DNA from: Proteobacteria bacterium ST_bin14
GTDB taxonomy: Bacteria; Pseudomonadota; Alphaproteobacteria; Sphingomonadales; Sphingomonadaceae
Assembly: GCA_002083655.1 (NCBI GenBank)
Contig: MSXR01000024.1
Span: 33,710 to 75,444 of the forward strand
DNA: 41,735 bases
Direction: 5' to 3'
Below, piece after piece: positions 24,499 through 32,562 of the stretch (positions are counted from its first letter, which is position 1; each line of letters starts with the position of its first letter). A program made the position numbers and the translations under genes. The notes under the pieces were generated by a model. It did no database searches and had not been told where the DNA came from. It worked only from the letters and a program-made list of their open reading frames with translations.

Positions 24499-26388
24499 CT
24501 AGCTCCCCTTGACGAGCTCCTCCTCGTTGAGCGTCCGCCCAATATGCTGGCCAAGAGTTTTGAGAATCATAGCAACCTTGGTCTTGCGGACTGGGTTCCC
24601 GCTCCGGGCTCGATTAATTGTCGCCACGCTGATTTCCGCCCTCCGTGCCAACTCGGAGATGGTGAGCCCGCCTTGCAAGAGAAGCATATCGAGCCTCCTT
24701 CTATCGAGAACGACGGTGTCCCTTTTGTTGGGTGTCACCGTCTCCGAGGTTTCATCTGCATCTAATGCATCTAACAAATTCGTTAGTCGCATTTCGATGG
24801 CGTAGCCAACGAGGGCGCGCAGAATTTGAGCTCGCGTTGTCCCATAGCGCTCAGCCACCTTCTTTATTTGTTCTATAATGGAAGTTGGAATGGAGACCGA
24901 CATCTTCGTTGTCGTGGGCATATCCGCCTCAACCATAAACCCACCCAGGCTCACTGAGCTGCTCCTTTCATACTCGAGCGCGGCGCCCGCTAGCTTCGCC
25001 ACGACAGAAGATAGAGTTAGATGGTTTGCCCCGGCGAGTTCAACAACGCGGGGCTCAAGGCTCTTGTTCAGACGGAGGGTCATTCGCGACTTCTTATCGA
25101 CCTCCGGTCGTCTAACGGGTTCCGGCGGACCCTGCAGCCGGCGGGAGGCTTCGATTGTATTCTCAACCAATGGTCTTAGCGACTTATGAACTTTAGCGAG
25201 CGCCCGAATCTCATCCTCGCCTTCGCTTCGGTCAAGCCAATACCAGGACGCAAGTTTCCTAACCGCAGCGAATATTCGCGAAACATCGGGATCTGACGTA
25301 TCGATCGTTGTGTCTACACGATCTGGCGCCGTCTCGATCATTTCTTCGAGAAGAGATCGCTCTAGGGAAATGGCGTATACGAAGGCGGAAACCAGACGCC
25401 GGGTCTTGAAGTCAATCTCGACGCTGCCGGTTCTTCCGGTAAGGTCTCTCACTGGGCTGTCACCCATCAATTGAAGCGCAAGCCGTTTGCCTTTAGCCAA
25501 CTCTTTCAAGTCATCCCACCGGAGACGGACTTCGACCCACTCGTCCTCGTCCTTCGCAACCTCTTCTATTTCTGCAGCGCCAATTCGCCCGATGAGCGCA
25601 AACATGAACGCTGCAGCATGTCGTGCAGCCTTCAGCTTATGGGGGTCTGGTCCAACCCGCTCGTCGATCTCGGACGCCGGGTCCTTGGGCCGATTGTCGA
25701 GCAGGTCAGAGATCCCACGAATGACGAGTGCAGCTATCGCCGCTTCATGGGCGGCTTGCATCACCCCGAAGCCCTCGTTCTCGACTGCCACCGCGCGCGG
25801 TGCGTCTCGGAGAATTCTTTGGAATTCTTCAGACTTGCTCGACGCGACCAGTTTGCTCCCGGCGGCGATCGGCTCGATCCAGACCTGAACGGGTTCGTTG
25901 GGGAGATTGGGGTGAAGCAAATCCTCCCATCCCCCCATATCCTGGAGCGTCTTCGCCCGAGACAACAAAACCGAGGTGGCTTTGTGCTGGTCAGGGCGCG
26001 GGATATAATTTCCGTCAGGATCGATTTTCGCTACGTCGACATCGTAGACACGCTCCGCCACGACTACATCGTACATGTTGGTCTTCTTAGGAAAGCCGCC
26101 CGCCACACCCAGCAGAAACACAAACGCCGGACCTAGCGAAAGGCTTAGAGCCGTTTCAGCCGCCGATTTGGCATTGCCTGCGCTCGTTGGCGAGGGAAGT
26201 ACTATGTGCCATGGGCGATTGTCTCCTGGAACAAGGTAATCGCCGACGATATACTCTCGGTTGTGCCTGTCGCTGCGGGCCACAACCGTTTCCTGGCGGA
26301 GGAAAGGGATAACCGATTTTCTCTCTTCTGATAGAGCAGTTACCACCAAGATTACACGGTCTGGGTGGGTGAATTCATTACCCTTCAT
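24499..26388 (-). CDS. Nucleoside-phosphorylase-like / double RHH / XRE-HTH fusion protein, 629 aa
   Basis: An unusual multidomain protein. Residues about 10-260 resemble the MTA/SAH nucleosidase and purine-nucleoside-phosphorylase fold: TALSEER (acid near 21-22), GVAGG (94-98) followed by DVVVAERVYDVDV, VENEGFG (203-205 ENE), and RGISD with Asp228 at the position of the catalytic Asp. Residues about 260-430 are an unrecognised helical middle. Residues 433-473 and 492-531 look like ribbon-helix-helix units (SRMTLRLNKSL; TKMSVSIPTSI). Residues 563-597 form an XRE-type HTH (LTISELARRAEISVATINRA). Base composition is less GC-rich than in its neighbours, suggesting acquisition. It may be a nucleotide-cleaving or nucleotide-sensing repressor or defence protein. 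Function unproven. Confidence 0.8.
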   Translation of the reverse strand: MKGNEFTHPDRVILVVTALSEERKSVIPFLRQETVVARSDRHNREYIVGDYLVPGDNRPWHIVLPSPTSAGNAKSAAETALSLSLGPAFVFLLGVAGGFPKKTNMYDVVVAERVYDVDVAKIDPDGNYIPRPDQHKATSVLLSRAKTLQDMGGWEDLLHPNLPNEPVQVWIEPIAAGSKLVASSKSEEFQRILRDAPRAVAVENEGFGVMQAAHEAAIAALVIRGISDLLDNRPKDPASEIDERVGPDPHKLKAARHAAAFMFALIGRIGAAEIEEVAKDEDEWVEVRLRWDDLKELAKGKRLALQLMGDSPVRDLTGRTGSVEIDFKTRRLVSAFVYAISLERSLLEEMIETAPDRVDTTIDTSDPDVSRIFAAVRKLASWYWLDRSEGEDEIRALAKVHKSLRPLVENTIEASRRLQGPPEPVRRPEVDKKSRMTLRLNKSLEPRVVELAGANHLTLSSVVAKLAGAALEYERSSSVSLGGFMVEADMPTTTKMSVSIPTSIIEQIKKVAERYGTTRAQILRALVGYAIEMRLTNLLDALDADETSETVTPNKRDTVVLDRRRLDMLLLQGGLTISELARRAEISVATINRARSGNPVRKTKVAMILKTLGQHIGRTLNEEELVKGS

Positions 26389-26751
26389 CGATGTAGCGCC
26401 CCAAGAACGATTTTGCCCTGACGATCAGTCTAGTTCAAAGATTGCGGCGGAGCATCATCATTTATAGCAGGGCGACGGGTGGGGAATAGCGTGCCACGCA
26501 GCCTGATGTCCAACTGCCAGCGTCAAGACTCCTTCCCGAAGGTACCGGACCATGAAACGGTGGCGGGGCTTTTTCCCCCTGAGATGCTGTCCTTGAATGG
26601 TGGTTTGTTCCTTCCCGTCGCCGGGAGCGAACAGGCCGTTGTCCACCACGCACGGACACTCGCGATCGAGTGGACGCGTCCGCTTTTGAGATTCTTAGAC
26701 CCCGTTTCGACCGGCAAAAACTAGGGCCCAAACCACCCCCCCAACGCAAAA
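26389..26751. other. Intergenic gap between accessory gene and glnA terminator
   Basis: About 360 bases with no supported gene. Several short frames are open on both strands (for example 26458-26649 and 26523-26717, minus), but none has a clear ribosome site or recognisable product. The gap probably belongs with the accessory insertion. Confidence 0.5.
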
Positions 26752-26777
26752 CGCCCGGGGTGTTCCCACCCCGGGCG
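26752..26777 (-). terminator. Intrinsic terminator of glnA
   Basis: CGCCCGGGGTG (26752-26762) pairs perfectly with CACCCCGGGCG (26767-26777) around a 4-base loop. On the minus strand the 11-bp stem is followed by TTTTGCGTT. It begins 31 bases past the glnA stop, as expected for the end of the glnB-glnA transcript. Confidence 0.85.
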
Positions 26778-26807
26778 CTCTCAACCGCAACGCTCAACGC
26801 GCCTTGA

Positions 26808-28220
26808 TCAATAGCTGTAATACATATCAAACTCGACCGGGCTTGGCGTCATTTCCCAGCGGGCGACGTCGTGCATTTTCAGTTCGATATAGCTTTCGAT
26901 CTGATCCTTGCTGAACACATCGCCCTTCAGCAGATAATCATGATCGGCGGCCAGGCTTTCCAGGGCTTCACGCAGCGAACCGCAAACGGTGGGCACTTCG
27001 GCGAGTTCTGCCGGCGGCAGATCATAGAGGTTCTTGTCCATCGCCTCACCCGGGTGGATGCGGTTCTGGATGCCGTCGATCCCGGCCATGAACAGCGCGG
27101 CATAGGCGAGATAGGGGTTTGCCATCGCATCGGGGAAGCGCACTTCGACGCGCTTTGCCTTTGGCCCGGTGCCATAGGGAATACGGCATGACGCGGAACG
27201 GTTGCGTGCCGAATAGGCGAGCAGCACCGGCGCTTCATAGCCCGGCACCAGCCGCTTATAGCTGTTGGTGGTGGGGTTGGTGAAGGCGTTCACCGACTTT
27301 GCATGCTTGATGATGCCGCCGATGAAATACAGGCACATGTCGGAAAGCCCGGCATAGCCATTGCCCGCAAACAGCGGCTGACCCTTGTCCCAGATCGACA
27401 AATGGGTGTGCATGCCGCTGCCATTATCTTCCTTGATCGGCTTTGGCATGAAGGTAGCCGTCTTGCCGTACGCATGCGCGACCTGGTGGACGACATATTT
27501 GTAGATCTGCATCCGGTCCGCCGTGGTGGTCAGCGTGCCGAAGGTGAGGCCGAGTTCGTGCTGCGCGGCGGCAACTTCGTGGTGATGCTTGTCGCACGGC
27601 AGGCCCATTTCGAGCATGGTCGATACCATCTCGCCGCGAATATCGACGCAGCTGTCAACCGGCGCGACGGGGAAGTAACCACCCTTGGCGCGCGGACGGT
27701 GGCCCATATTGCCGCCTTCATATTCGCGGCCGGTGTTGGTGGGCAGTTCAATATCGTCGATCTTGTAATAGCTGGTCGAATAGCTGGTTTCGAAACGGAC
27801 ATCGTCGAAGATGAAGAATTCGGCTTCGGGGCCGACATAGACGGTATCGCCGATGCCGGTGGTCTTCAGATATGCCTCGGCGCGCTTGGCGGTGCTGCGC
27901 GGATCGCGCGAATACAGCTCGCCGGTCGATGGCTCGACGATGTCGCAGAACATGATCATCATCGGGGTGGCGCTGAACGGATCGATATACACCGCGTCCA
28001 GATCAGGCTTCAGGATCATGTCGGATTCGTTGATCGCCTTCCAGCCCTCAATCGATGAACCGTCGAACATGAAACCATCGGTCAACTCATCTTCGCCGAC
28101 CACGGTGGAGACCATCGTCAAATGCTGCCATTTGCCCTTGGGATCAGTAAAACGCAGATCGACCCACTCAATCTCGTCATCCTTGATCATCTGCAGGATT
28201 TTGCCGGCGTCGTTGGCCAT
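26808..28220 (-). CDS. glnA: Type I glutamine synthetase
   Basis: This enzyme joins ammonia and glutamate with ATP to make glutamine, the main nitrogen-assimilation step. The sequence shows FDGSSIEGW (beta-grasp), GPEAEFFIFDD, the central VDSCVDIRGEMV and HHHEVAAAQHELGL, NGSGMHTHLSIW (ATP site), and KNLYDLPPAEL with the adenylylation tyrosine of type I-beta enzymes. Its 470 aa fit a dodecameric GSI. AAAAGGGG precedes the ATG by about 8 bases. glnB lies 95 bases upstream on the same strand, a conserved alphaproteobacterial pair, and a strong terminator follows at 26752-26777. No clear separate glnA promoter was seen in 28221-28315. Confidence 0.98.
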   Translation of the reverse strand: MANDAGKILQMIKDDEIEWVDLRFTDPKGKWQHLTMVSTVVGEDELTDGFMFDGSSIEGWKAINESDMILKPDLDAVYIDPFSATPMMIMFCDIVEPSTGELYSRDPRSTAKRAEAYLKTTGIGDTVYVGPEAEFFIFDDVRFETSYSTSYYKIDDIELPTNTGREYEGGNMGHRPRAKGGYFPVAPVDSCVDIRGEMVSTMLEMGLPCDKHHHEVAAAQHELGLTFGTLTTTADRMQIYKYVVHQVAHAYGKTATFMPKPIKEDNGSGMHTHLSIWDKGQPLFAGNGYAGLSDMCLYFIGGIIKHAKSVNAFTNPTTNSYKRLVPGYEAPVLLAYSARNRSASCRIPYGTGPKAKRVEVRFPDAMANPYLAYAALFMAGIDGIQNRIHPGEAMDKNLYDLPPAELAEVPTVCGSLREALESLAADHDYLLKGDVFSKDQIESYIELKMHDVARWEMTPSPVEFDMYYSY

Positions 28221-28315
28221 CGATAGTGCCCCTTTTGGTGAGTGATCGTCTGCCGGGCGAACCGGCGAATCATGTTGCGTTGCGTGCGTCAGTTTTCACA
28301 TAATGCTGCGCTGCG

Positions 28316-28654
28316 TCAAATTGCGTTTTCATCCCGCTCGCCGGTGCGGATACGCAGCACGGTTTCAACAGGGATGACGAAGATTTTGCCATCGCCGATG
28401 CGGCCGGTTTGGGCGGCGGCGGCAATCGCTTCCACCACACGGTCGGCCATGCTGTCCTCCACCACGACTTCCAGCTTCACCTTGGGCAGGAAATCAACGA
28501 CATATTCGGCGCCGCGATATAGTTCGGTATGCCCCTTTTGTCGGCCAAAGCCCTTGGCCTCGGTAACGGTAATGCCCGACACGCCCACTTCGTGAAGCGC
28601 CTCCTTCACCTCGTCGAGCTTGAAGGGTTTGATGATCGCTTCGATCTTTTTCAC
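28316..28654 (-). CDS. glnB: Nitrogen regulatory protein P-II
   Basis: A trimeric signalling protein that reports 2-oxoglutarate, ATP and glutamine status to glutamine-synthetase adenylylation and NtrB. It has the exact PII length (112 aa). The T-loop carries uridylylatable Tyr51 in LYRGAEYVVDFLPK, and the C-terminal signature GRIGDGKIFVIPVETVLRIRTGE is present. The start codon is GTG (minus strand 28652-28654) in front of KKIEAIIKPF. It is transcribed first in the glnB-glnA unit and has a sigma-54-type promoter about 50 bases upstream, which fits activation by NtrC under nitrogen limitation. Confidence 0.98.
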   Translation of the reverse strand: MKKIEAIIKPFKLDEVKEALHEVGVSGITVTEAKGFGRQKGHTELYRGAEYVVDFLPKVKLEVVVEDSMADRVVEAIAAAAQTGRIGDGKIFVIPVETVLRIRTGERDENAI

Positions 28655-28704
28655 GGTGTGACCCCGATTTGGTTGGAGGAGTGCCTCTGCCTGTCGGAAT
28701 CCCT

Positions 28705-28720
28705 TACAACAAGCGTGCCA
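28705..28720 (-). promoter_or_regulatory. Sigma-54 (RpoN) promoter of glnB-glnA
   Basis: The minus strand reads TGGCACGCTTGTTGTA, matching the -24/-12 consensus TGGCACG-N4-TTGCW with one change in the -12 element. It lies about 50 bases upstream of the glnB start. This implies an NtrC-type activator acting from upstream; no confident NtrC site was found in the adjacent bases. Confidence 0.75.
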
Positions 28721-28844
28721 ATCACGCGAGAGGTGGGCTGGCGCCCGCGGATTGGCGTGTCGGTGAAGTGGAGCGGTGCCTAACTCGCGTGCACGACGTC
28801 TGATGCTGCCCTATTTTGCGGCAGGCGGATGGGAAAGGGGGGGG

Positions 28845-29126
28845 ATGGCCGATCGGTTGCCGCGACTGTTGCTGATGACGCTGTTCGGCGCTGCTTCGCT
28901 GATCGCCTTGCTCGCCGGGTGCTGGACTGTGCAGACAGCGGGGGTGTCCATGGGCGTGTGGGGGTGGATGATTGGCGCATGGGTGTTCGGTCTGCTGCTG
29001 CCGCTTGTTTTGGCGCGCGGCATTCTGAACGGAGCGCACGAGGCGGGGCAATTGTGTCGCACATCGGCTCATTATGAAACAATTCTGCCGAGATGGCTGT
29101 CAGTCGAGCGGTCGCCTTGGTGCTGA
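28845..29126 (+). CDS. Small two-helix membrane protein, 93 aa
   Basis: An ORF opening MADRLPRLLLMTLFGAASL after an AAAGGGGGG purine run. Two transmembrane helices are clear (about residues 6-28 and 35-58). The polar C-terminus (LCRTSAHYETILPRWLSVERSPWC) looks less protein-like and lies where base composition begins to change toward the AT-rich cassette. The original gene may therefore have had a different end. It is divergent from glnB. No family is recognised. Confidence 0.5.
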   Translation: MADRLPRLLLMTLFGAASLIALLAGCWTVQTAGVSMGVWGWMIGAWVFGLLLPLVLARGILNGAHEAGQLCRTSAHYETILPRWLSVERSPWC

Positions 29127-29571
29127 AAGGTTTGTGTCGAACTGTTTCTGCCATCAAGGGCAATATCTGAGTTGTCACCCGGCGGAGCGCCGAATCGAAG
29201 GAATCGCACATTGCCATCGTCGCCACTTCTATAGTCGGGTATGGTTAGTGCCACCTGTTACCGCCGATCAAGGCCATGATTAGAATACTCGGTCTGCTAA
29301 AGTGCAGTAAGAGTTTAATGCACAGCAGAGTAAATGGTTCTTGCCAACTGTCTTAAACATGACTGCGGCTCGTAACTCAGAGCCCCCGCTTTATCTTGGA
29401 GATACTCGGAAACGCCTTGCGTCCGAGCGGCTGAAGCGCTAGATGCGTGGAATCAAGAATTCTAATTGGCGCCTTTGACGCTTCAACAGCGATTAGTAAA
29501 CGATTTTTCTGTAGGGTAAATCTGCGGTATCAACGACTCATCCGATTCATCCGATTCAAGGCAATTTGGTA
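29127..29571. other. Gap at the left edge of the cyclase cassette
   Basis: About 445 bases without a supported gene. GC content falls along this stretch. A direct repeat CATCCGATTCATCCGATT (29540-29557) lies just ahead of the ribosome site of the next gene. No integrase, tRNA or clear attachment site was found. Confidence 0.45.
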
Positions 29572-30192
29572 ATGAACGAGCAGTACGACTCACACCCCTA
29601 TCAGGGAACCGCAGGTGCGCTTGCATCGCTTGAGCAACCCTTAACCGAACAGCAGATAGCACAGCTGGATAGGCATCTGCAACCATTTTTCGCTTCCATC
29701 GGCTTGCCGGATCAACAGCCTACAATCTCGAGTGACATGCCTCGGCCACTCCCGGGAATTGTCGATGTAATCGGTATTTATAGAAAAGCCGTCGTCAATG
29801 AGGAAACGCACCAGGTTGAGCCTTTGCACATTCCGCTCCACTTTTCTGAGCGTGAAGTTCGTGCACGGGTTGCGGCGAAGATCGCCGAGCGTGTTGTTAA
29901 CCAAATATCAGTAAGCTGTAGCGCTGAACGGGCGGGAGATGGCAAACATATATGCGCCCCAGACAGTTTATGCGCCCTGGTAGAGGACGAGAATGTCAAA
30001 GAACAGTCCATTAGGCGGGTTGCAGCAGCTCTTCTTGTACCAACCCAGGCCATAAAATATTGGATCGACAATTTCACCGACGGCATCACGCCTTCAGATA
30101 GAGTTGTCAGTAACGTATTTTCTTTGCCTGCAGACCTTGCGCAACAACGGTTATATGATTTAGCGATGTCGCCGCAAAAATATAACATTTAA
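29572..30192 (+). CDS. Unrecognised soluble protein paired with a nucleotide cyclase, 206 aa
   Basis: The protein begins MNEQYDSHPYQGTAG. It has no signal peptide or transmembrane helix. The N-terminal half is acidic and polar. A middle region (PLHIPLHFSEREVRARVAAKIAERVVNQ) looks like a strand plus amphipathic helix. A Cys-containing stretch follows (SCSAERAGDGKHICAPDSLC), then a C-terminal helical block with VAAALLVPTQAIKYWIDNF, which could be an HTH. The ATG at 29572 is preferred over TTG at 29566. It ends 18 bases before the cyclase gene on the same strand, forming a two-gene AT-rich cassette unlike the flanking core. It may be the effector, sensor or regulator of a Pycsar-like system; nothing in the sequence decides. 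Confidence 0.8.
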   Translation: MNEQYDSHPYQGTAGALASLEQPLTEQQIAQLDRHLQPFFASIGLPDQQPTISSDMPRPLPGIVDVIGIYRKAVVNEETHQVEPLHIPLHFSEREVRARVAAKIAERVVNQISVSCSAERAGDGKHICAPDSLCALVEDENVKEQSIRRVAAALLVPTQAIKYWIDNFTDGITPSDRVVSNVFSLPADLAQQRLYDLAMSPQKYNI

Positions 30193-30210
30193 GTTAAAGA
30201 AGCGGCGTAA

Positions 30211-31362
30211 ATGACGGCACAGACACAATCTGAAGGCGGCGAACATAATAAGTCACGACTGAAACTATTTTTCAGTGCTGATATCGTGGGGTCAACCGCC
30301 TATAAACAGCCCTTGGATATAGAGAATGATAATCCGGCTACGCACGGGGCTTGGTTTGATAAGGTCCAATCCTTTTATTCGAATGCCAACGAGAAGTTTT
30401 CAACTAACTTTAGCCGTTATAAAACCTATCTAGACACAAACATGCCGAGCGGCGTCGAATTAGCGGGGCGATCTCCAAGAGTGTGGAAAACCTTGGGTGA
30501 CGAAATCATATTTTGGAAAGAAATAACATCTTCCTTTCAAATATGGGTTGCCTTAGCGGCGTGGTTACTAACAATTAAAGATGTCCGCGTTCGTTTGAAG
30601 CAGGATAATAATTTGGCCGATGGGCCGAAAAAGTCACCTTATCTGAACTTAGATGTTAAGGGTTCGGTTTGGCTTGCAGAATTTCCTGTTCGGAACAAGG
30701 TGATTATTGACAGTTCTGGCTTGGCCGGTCCGCTTGATCGCCAGACTATTCTGACGAATTTTTACAATTATGGTCTCGAAGGATCCCCGGTTGATACCAT
30801 CCTTCCCAAGGTCGATTTCGTTGGCGCAGGGATCGATGTTGGATTTCGAGTGTCTTCTTTGTCCTCTGCTAACAGAATGCCGATCAGCCTCGATGTGGCT
30901 TATCTCTTAGCGAAATCAAAAGACGAATGGTTAAAAATTTGTAAAGAATCGAAACTAAGTCTAGAAGAAGTCAGCTATCTTGATGAGAGCTTTTATTTAC
31001 CCGAAGAACTTGAAACTGACAATGCTGAAAAGTCACAGTTTACCCGTCTCGAACGTTATCTCTTACCGCGATATGGAGGCAGTGAACCTTTGAAGGGCGT
31101 GCTTGGCGACGTGGCATATCCGAAATTTTGGATTTCTACGGTATCGAGCGGATCACTTGAAGAATCGCGGCTACAAATTACAAATGGCTCTAGTGATGAT
31201 CGTCGTGTGACTTGGGAAGGGCTAGAGAAATTCTGTACAGAATTTTATAAAGATAGAAGTAGATATATAGCAGAGCCCTTTATTCCTGGCGACCCGAGTT
31301 TCCCTAATCGAAATCAAGAAGAATACGAAGAATTTCGTTCACATGCGTATCAATATGATTAA
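30211..31362 (+). CDS. Class III nucleotide-cyclase-like protein (Pycsar PycC-like), 383 aa
   Basis: A predicted soluble cyclase making a cyclic nucleotide. The first metal-binding Asp is Asp24 in KLFFSADIVGSTAYK and the second is Asp97 in VWKTLGDEIIFWKE. The VNxxxR-type catalytic segment appears as GIDVGFRVS with Arg213, the family Asn being replaced by Asp. The layout resembles the PycC cyclases of Pycsar anti-phage systems, which make cCMP or cUMP, more than ordinary adenylate cyclases, since there is no sensor or membrane domain. Residues about 225-383 are an unrecognised extension. Codon use is AT-rich compared with all neighbours. The upstream partner is not a known Pycsar effector. Base specificity is not resolved. 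Confidence 0.82.
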   Translation: MTAQTQSEGGEHNKSRLKLFFSADIVGSTAYKQPLDIENDNPATHGAWFDKVQSFYSNANEKFSTNFSRYKTYLDTNMPSGVELAGRSPRVWKTLGDEIIFWKEITSSFQIWVALAAWLLTIKDVRVRLKQDNNLADGPKKSPYLNLDVKGSVWLAEFPVRNKVIIDSSGLAGPLDRQTILTNFYNYGLEGSPVDTILPKVDFVGAGIDVGFRVSSLSSANRMPISLDVAYLLAKSKDEWLKICKESKLSLEEVSYLDESFYLPEELETDNAEKSQFTRLERYLLPRYGGSEPLKGVLGDVAYPKFWISTVSSGSLEESRLQITNGSSDDRRVTWEGLEKFCTEFYKDRSRYIAEPFIPGDPSFPNRNQEEYEEFRSHAYQYD

Positions 31363-31450
31363 TCGATTTCGTGACACAATAAATTTCGTGCATTTAACTG
31401 GTGATTGCGTTCGTGGCCAGGTATGTAATATGCTAAATAGGTGATTTATC

Positions 31451-31469
31451 GGCGTATAAGATATACGCC
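31451..31469 (+). terminator. Candidate terminator of the cyclase cassette
   Basis: GGCGTATA-AGA-TATACGCC forms a perfect 8-bp stem and is followed on the plus strand by TTCATGTTTATG, a partial U-rich tail. It is 88 bases past the cyclase stop. The bases from here to 31674 contain no supported gene. Confidence 0.5.
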
Positions 31470-31674
31470 TTCATGTTTATGTCACGATTGCGTTTTGTTT
31501 GGGGCTGCGTTGGCCTTGGCGATAAAGTCGGCGATTTCGTCGCCTAGTTGTACGACACGCGGGTCATGCGTGCCTGCCATATAGAACGTGGTTCGTGCAC
31601 TCACTGCCCGGCTGCGCGCAACAAGCGACAACCGCATGGGCCACCGCGCGCTCGCAGCCCACGATGACGAAAAA

Positions 31675-32499
31675 TCAATAAGGCGGCTTGTCCAGTCCCT
31701 TGGGGCTGGTGGTGAAAATCTCGCAGCCGGTTTCGGTGATGGCGATCGAGTGTTCGAATTGCGCTGACAGTGATCTGTCACGCGTTACCGCCGTCCAGCC
31801 ATCGTCGAGCAGCTTCACGTCGGGGCGGCCGATGTTGATCATGGGTTCGATGGTGAAAAACATGCCGGGGCGCAGTTCTGGTCCGGTGCGGGGGCGGCCG
31901 ACATGGACGACTTCAGGCGCGTCATGGAACAGGCGACCCAGCCCGTGCCCGCAAAAATCGCGCACCACGCCGTAACGGTGGCGTTCGGCATGCGCCTGGA
32001 TCGCATGGCCAACATCGCCCAGCGTGTTGCCCGGCCGCGCCTTTTCAATGCCGAGCATCAGGCATTCATAGGTGACATCAACCAGTCGGCGCGCCTTTAG
32101 CGGCACATCGCCGACCAGGTACATGCGGCTGGAATCGCCGTGCCAGCCATCTAGCAGCGGCGTGACGTCGATATTCACGATATCGCCGTCCTTCAGCGTC
32201 TTGTCGCCCGGAATGCCGTGGCACACGACGTGATTGATCGAGATGCAGCAGCTATGTGTATAGCCGCGATAGCCAATCGTCGCGGGAACGCCGCCGCCGG
32301 CCACGATGAAGTCGCGGATCAGATCGTCCAGCGCCCCGGTCGTCACGCCCGGCACGACGTGCGGGACGATCATGTCCAGTGTTTCGGCGGCAAGGCGACC
32401 GGCGCGGCGCATGCCTTCAAAGCCGGACGCATCGTGGAGCTTGATCGCGCCGGTGCGCGTCATCGGCGCCTGCGCGGTTACATTTTCATAGACTGTCAT
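31675..32499 (-). CDS. map: Type I methionine aminopeptidase
   Basis: This enzyme removes the initiator Met from new proteins. The pita-bread metalloprotease residues are all visible: Asp in DIVNIDVTPLLDGWHGDSSRMY (two Asp ligands), His in DFCGHGLGRLFHD, Glu in FFTIEPMINIG and Glu in AQFEHSIAITE. At 274 aa it is a standard bacterial MetAP I with a short N-terminal extension. The ATG at 32497-32499 is chosen because the frame stays open upstream through the divergent CinA-like gene, where it is only its antisense. It is divergent from the CinA-like gene with 63 bases between starts. Its 3' end borders the cyclase cassette. Confidence 0.97.
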   Translation of the reverse strand: MTVYENVTAQAPMTRTGAIKLHDASGFEGMRRAGRLAAETLDMIVPHVVPGVTTGALDDLIRDFIVAGGGVPATIGYRGYTHSCCISINHVVCHGIPGDKTLKDGDIVNIDVTPLLDGWHGDSSRMYLVGDVPLKARRLVDVTYECLMLGIEKARPGNTLGDVGHAIQAHAERHRYGVVRDFCGHGLGRLFHDAPEVVHVGRPRTGPELRPGMFFTIEPMINIGRPDVKLLDDGWTAVTRDRSLSAQFEHSIAITETGCEIFTTSPKGLDKPPY

Positions 32500-32562
32500 T
32501 TTGATGATATAGCGCGATGTTGTGGGCTTTGCGAGGGGGGCAGGCTGGGCTATGCGCCGGGC

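Noticed and set aside
27303..28058. 251-codon frame antisense to glnA
   Set aside because: A shadow of strongly biased glnA codons; no start signal or motif.
31482..31781. 99-codon minus-strand frame at the 3' end of map
   Set aside because: Its first half is the map gene read in another frame. The last 32 codons (MAGTHDPRVVQ...) could be a relic, but there is no ribosome site.
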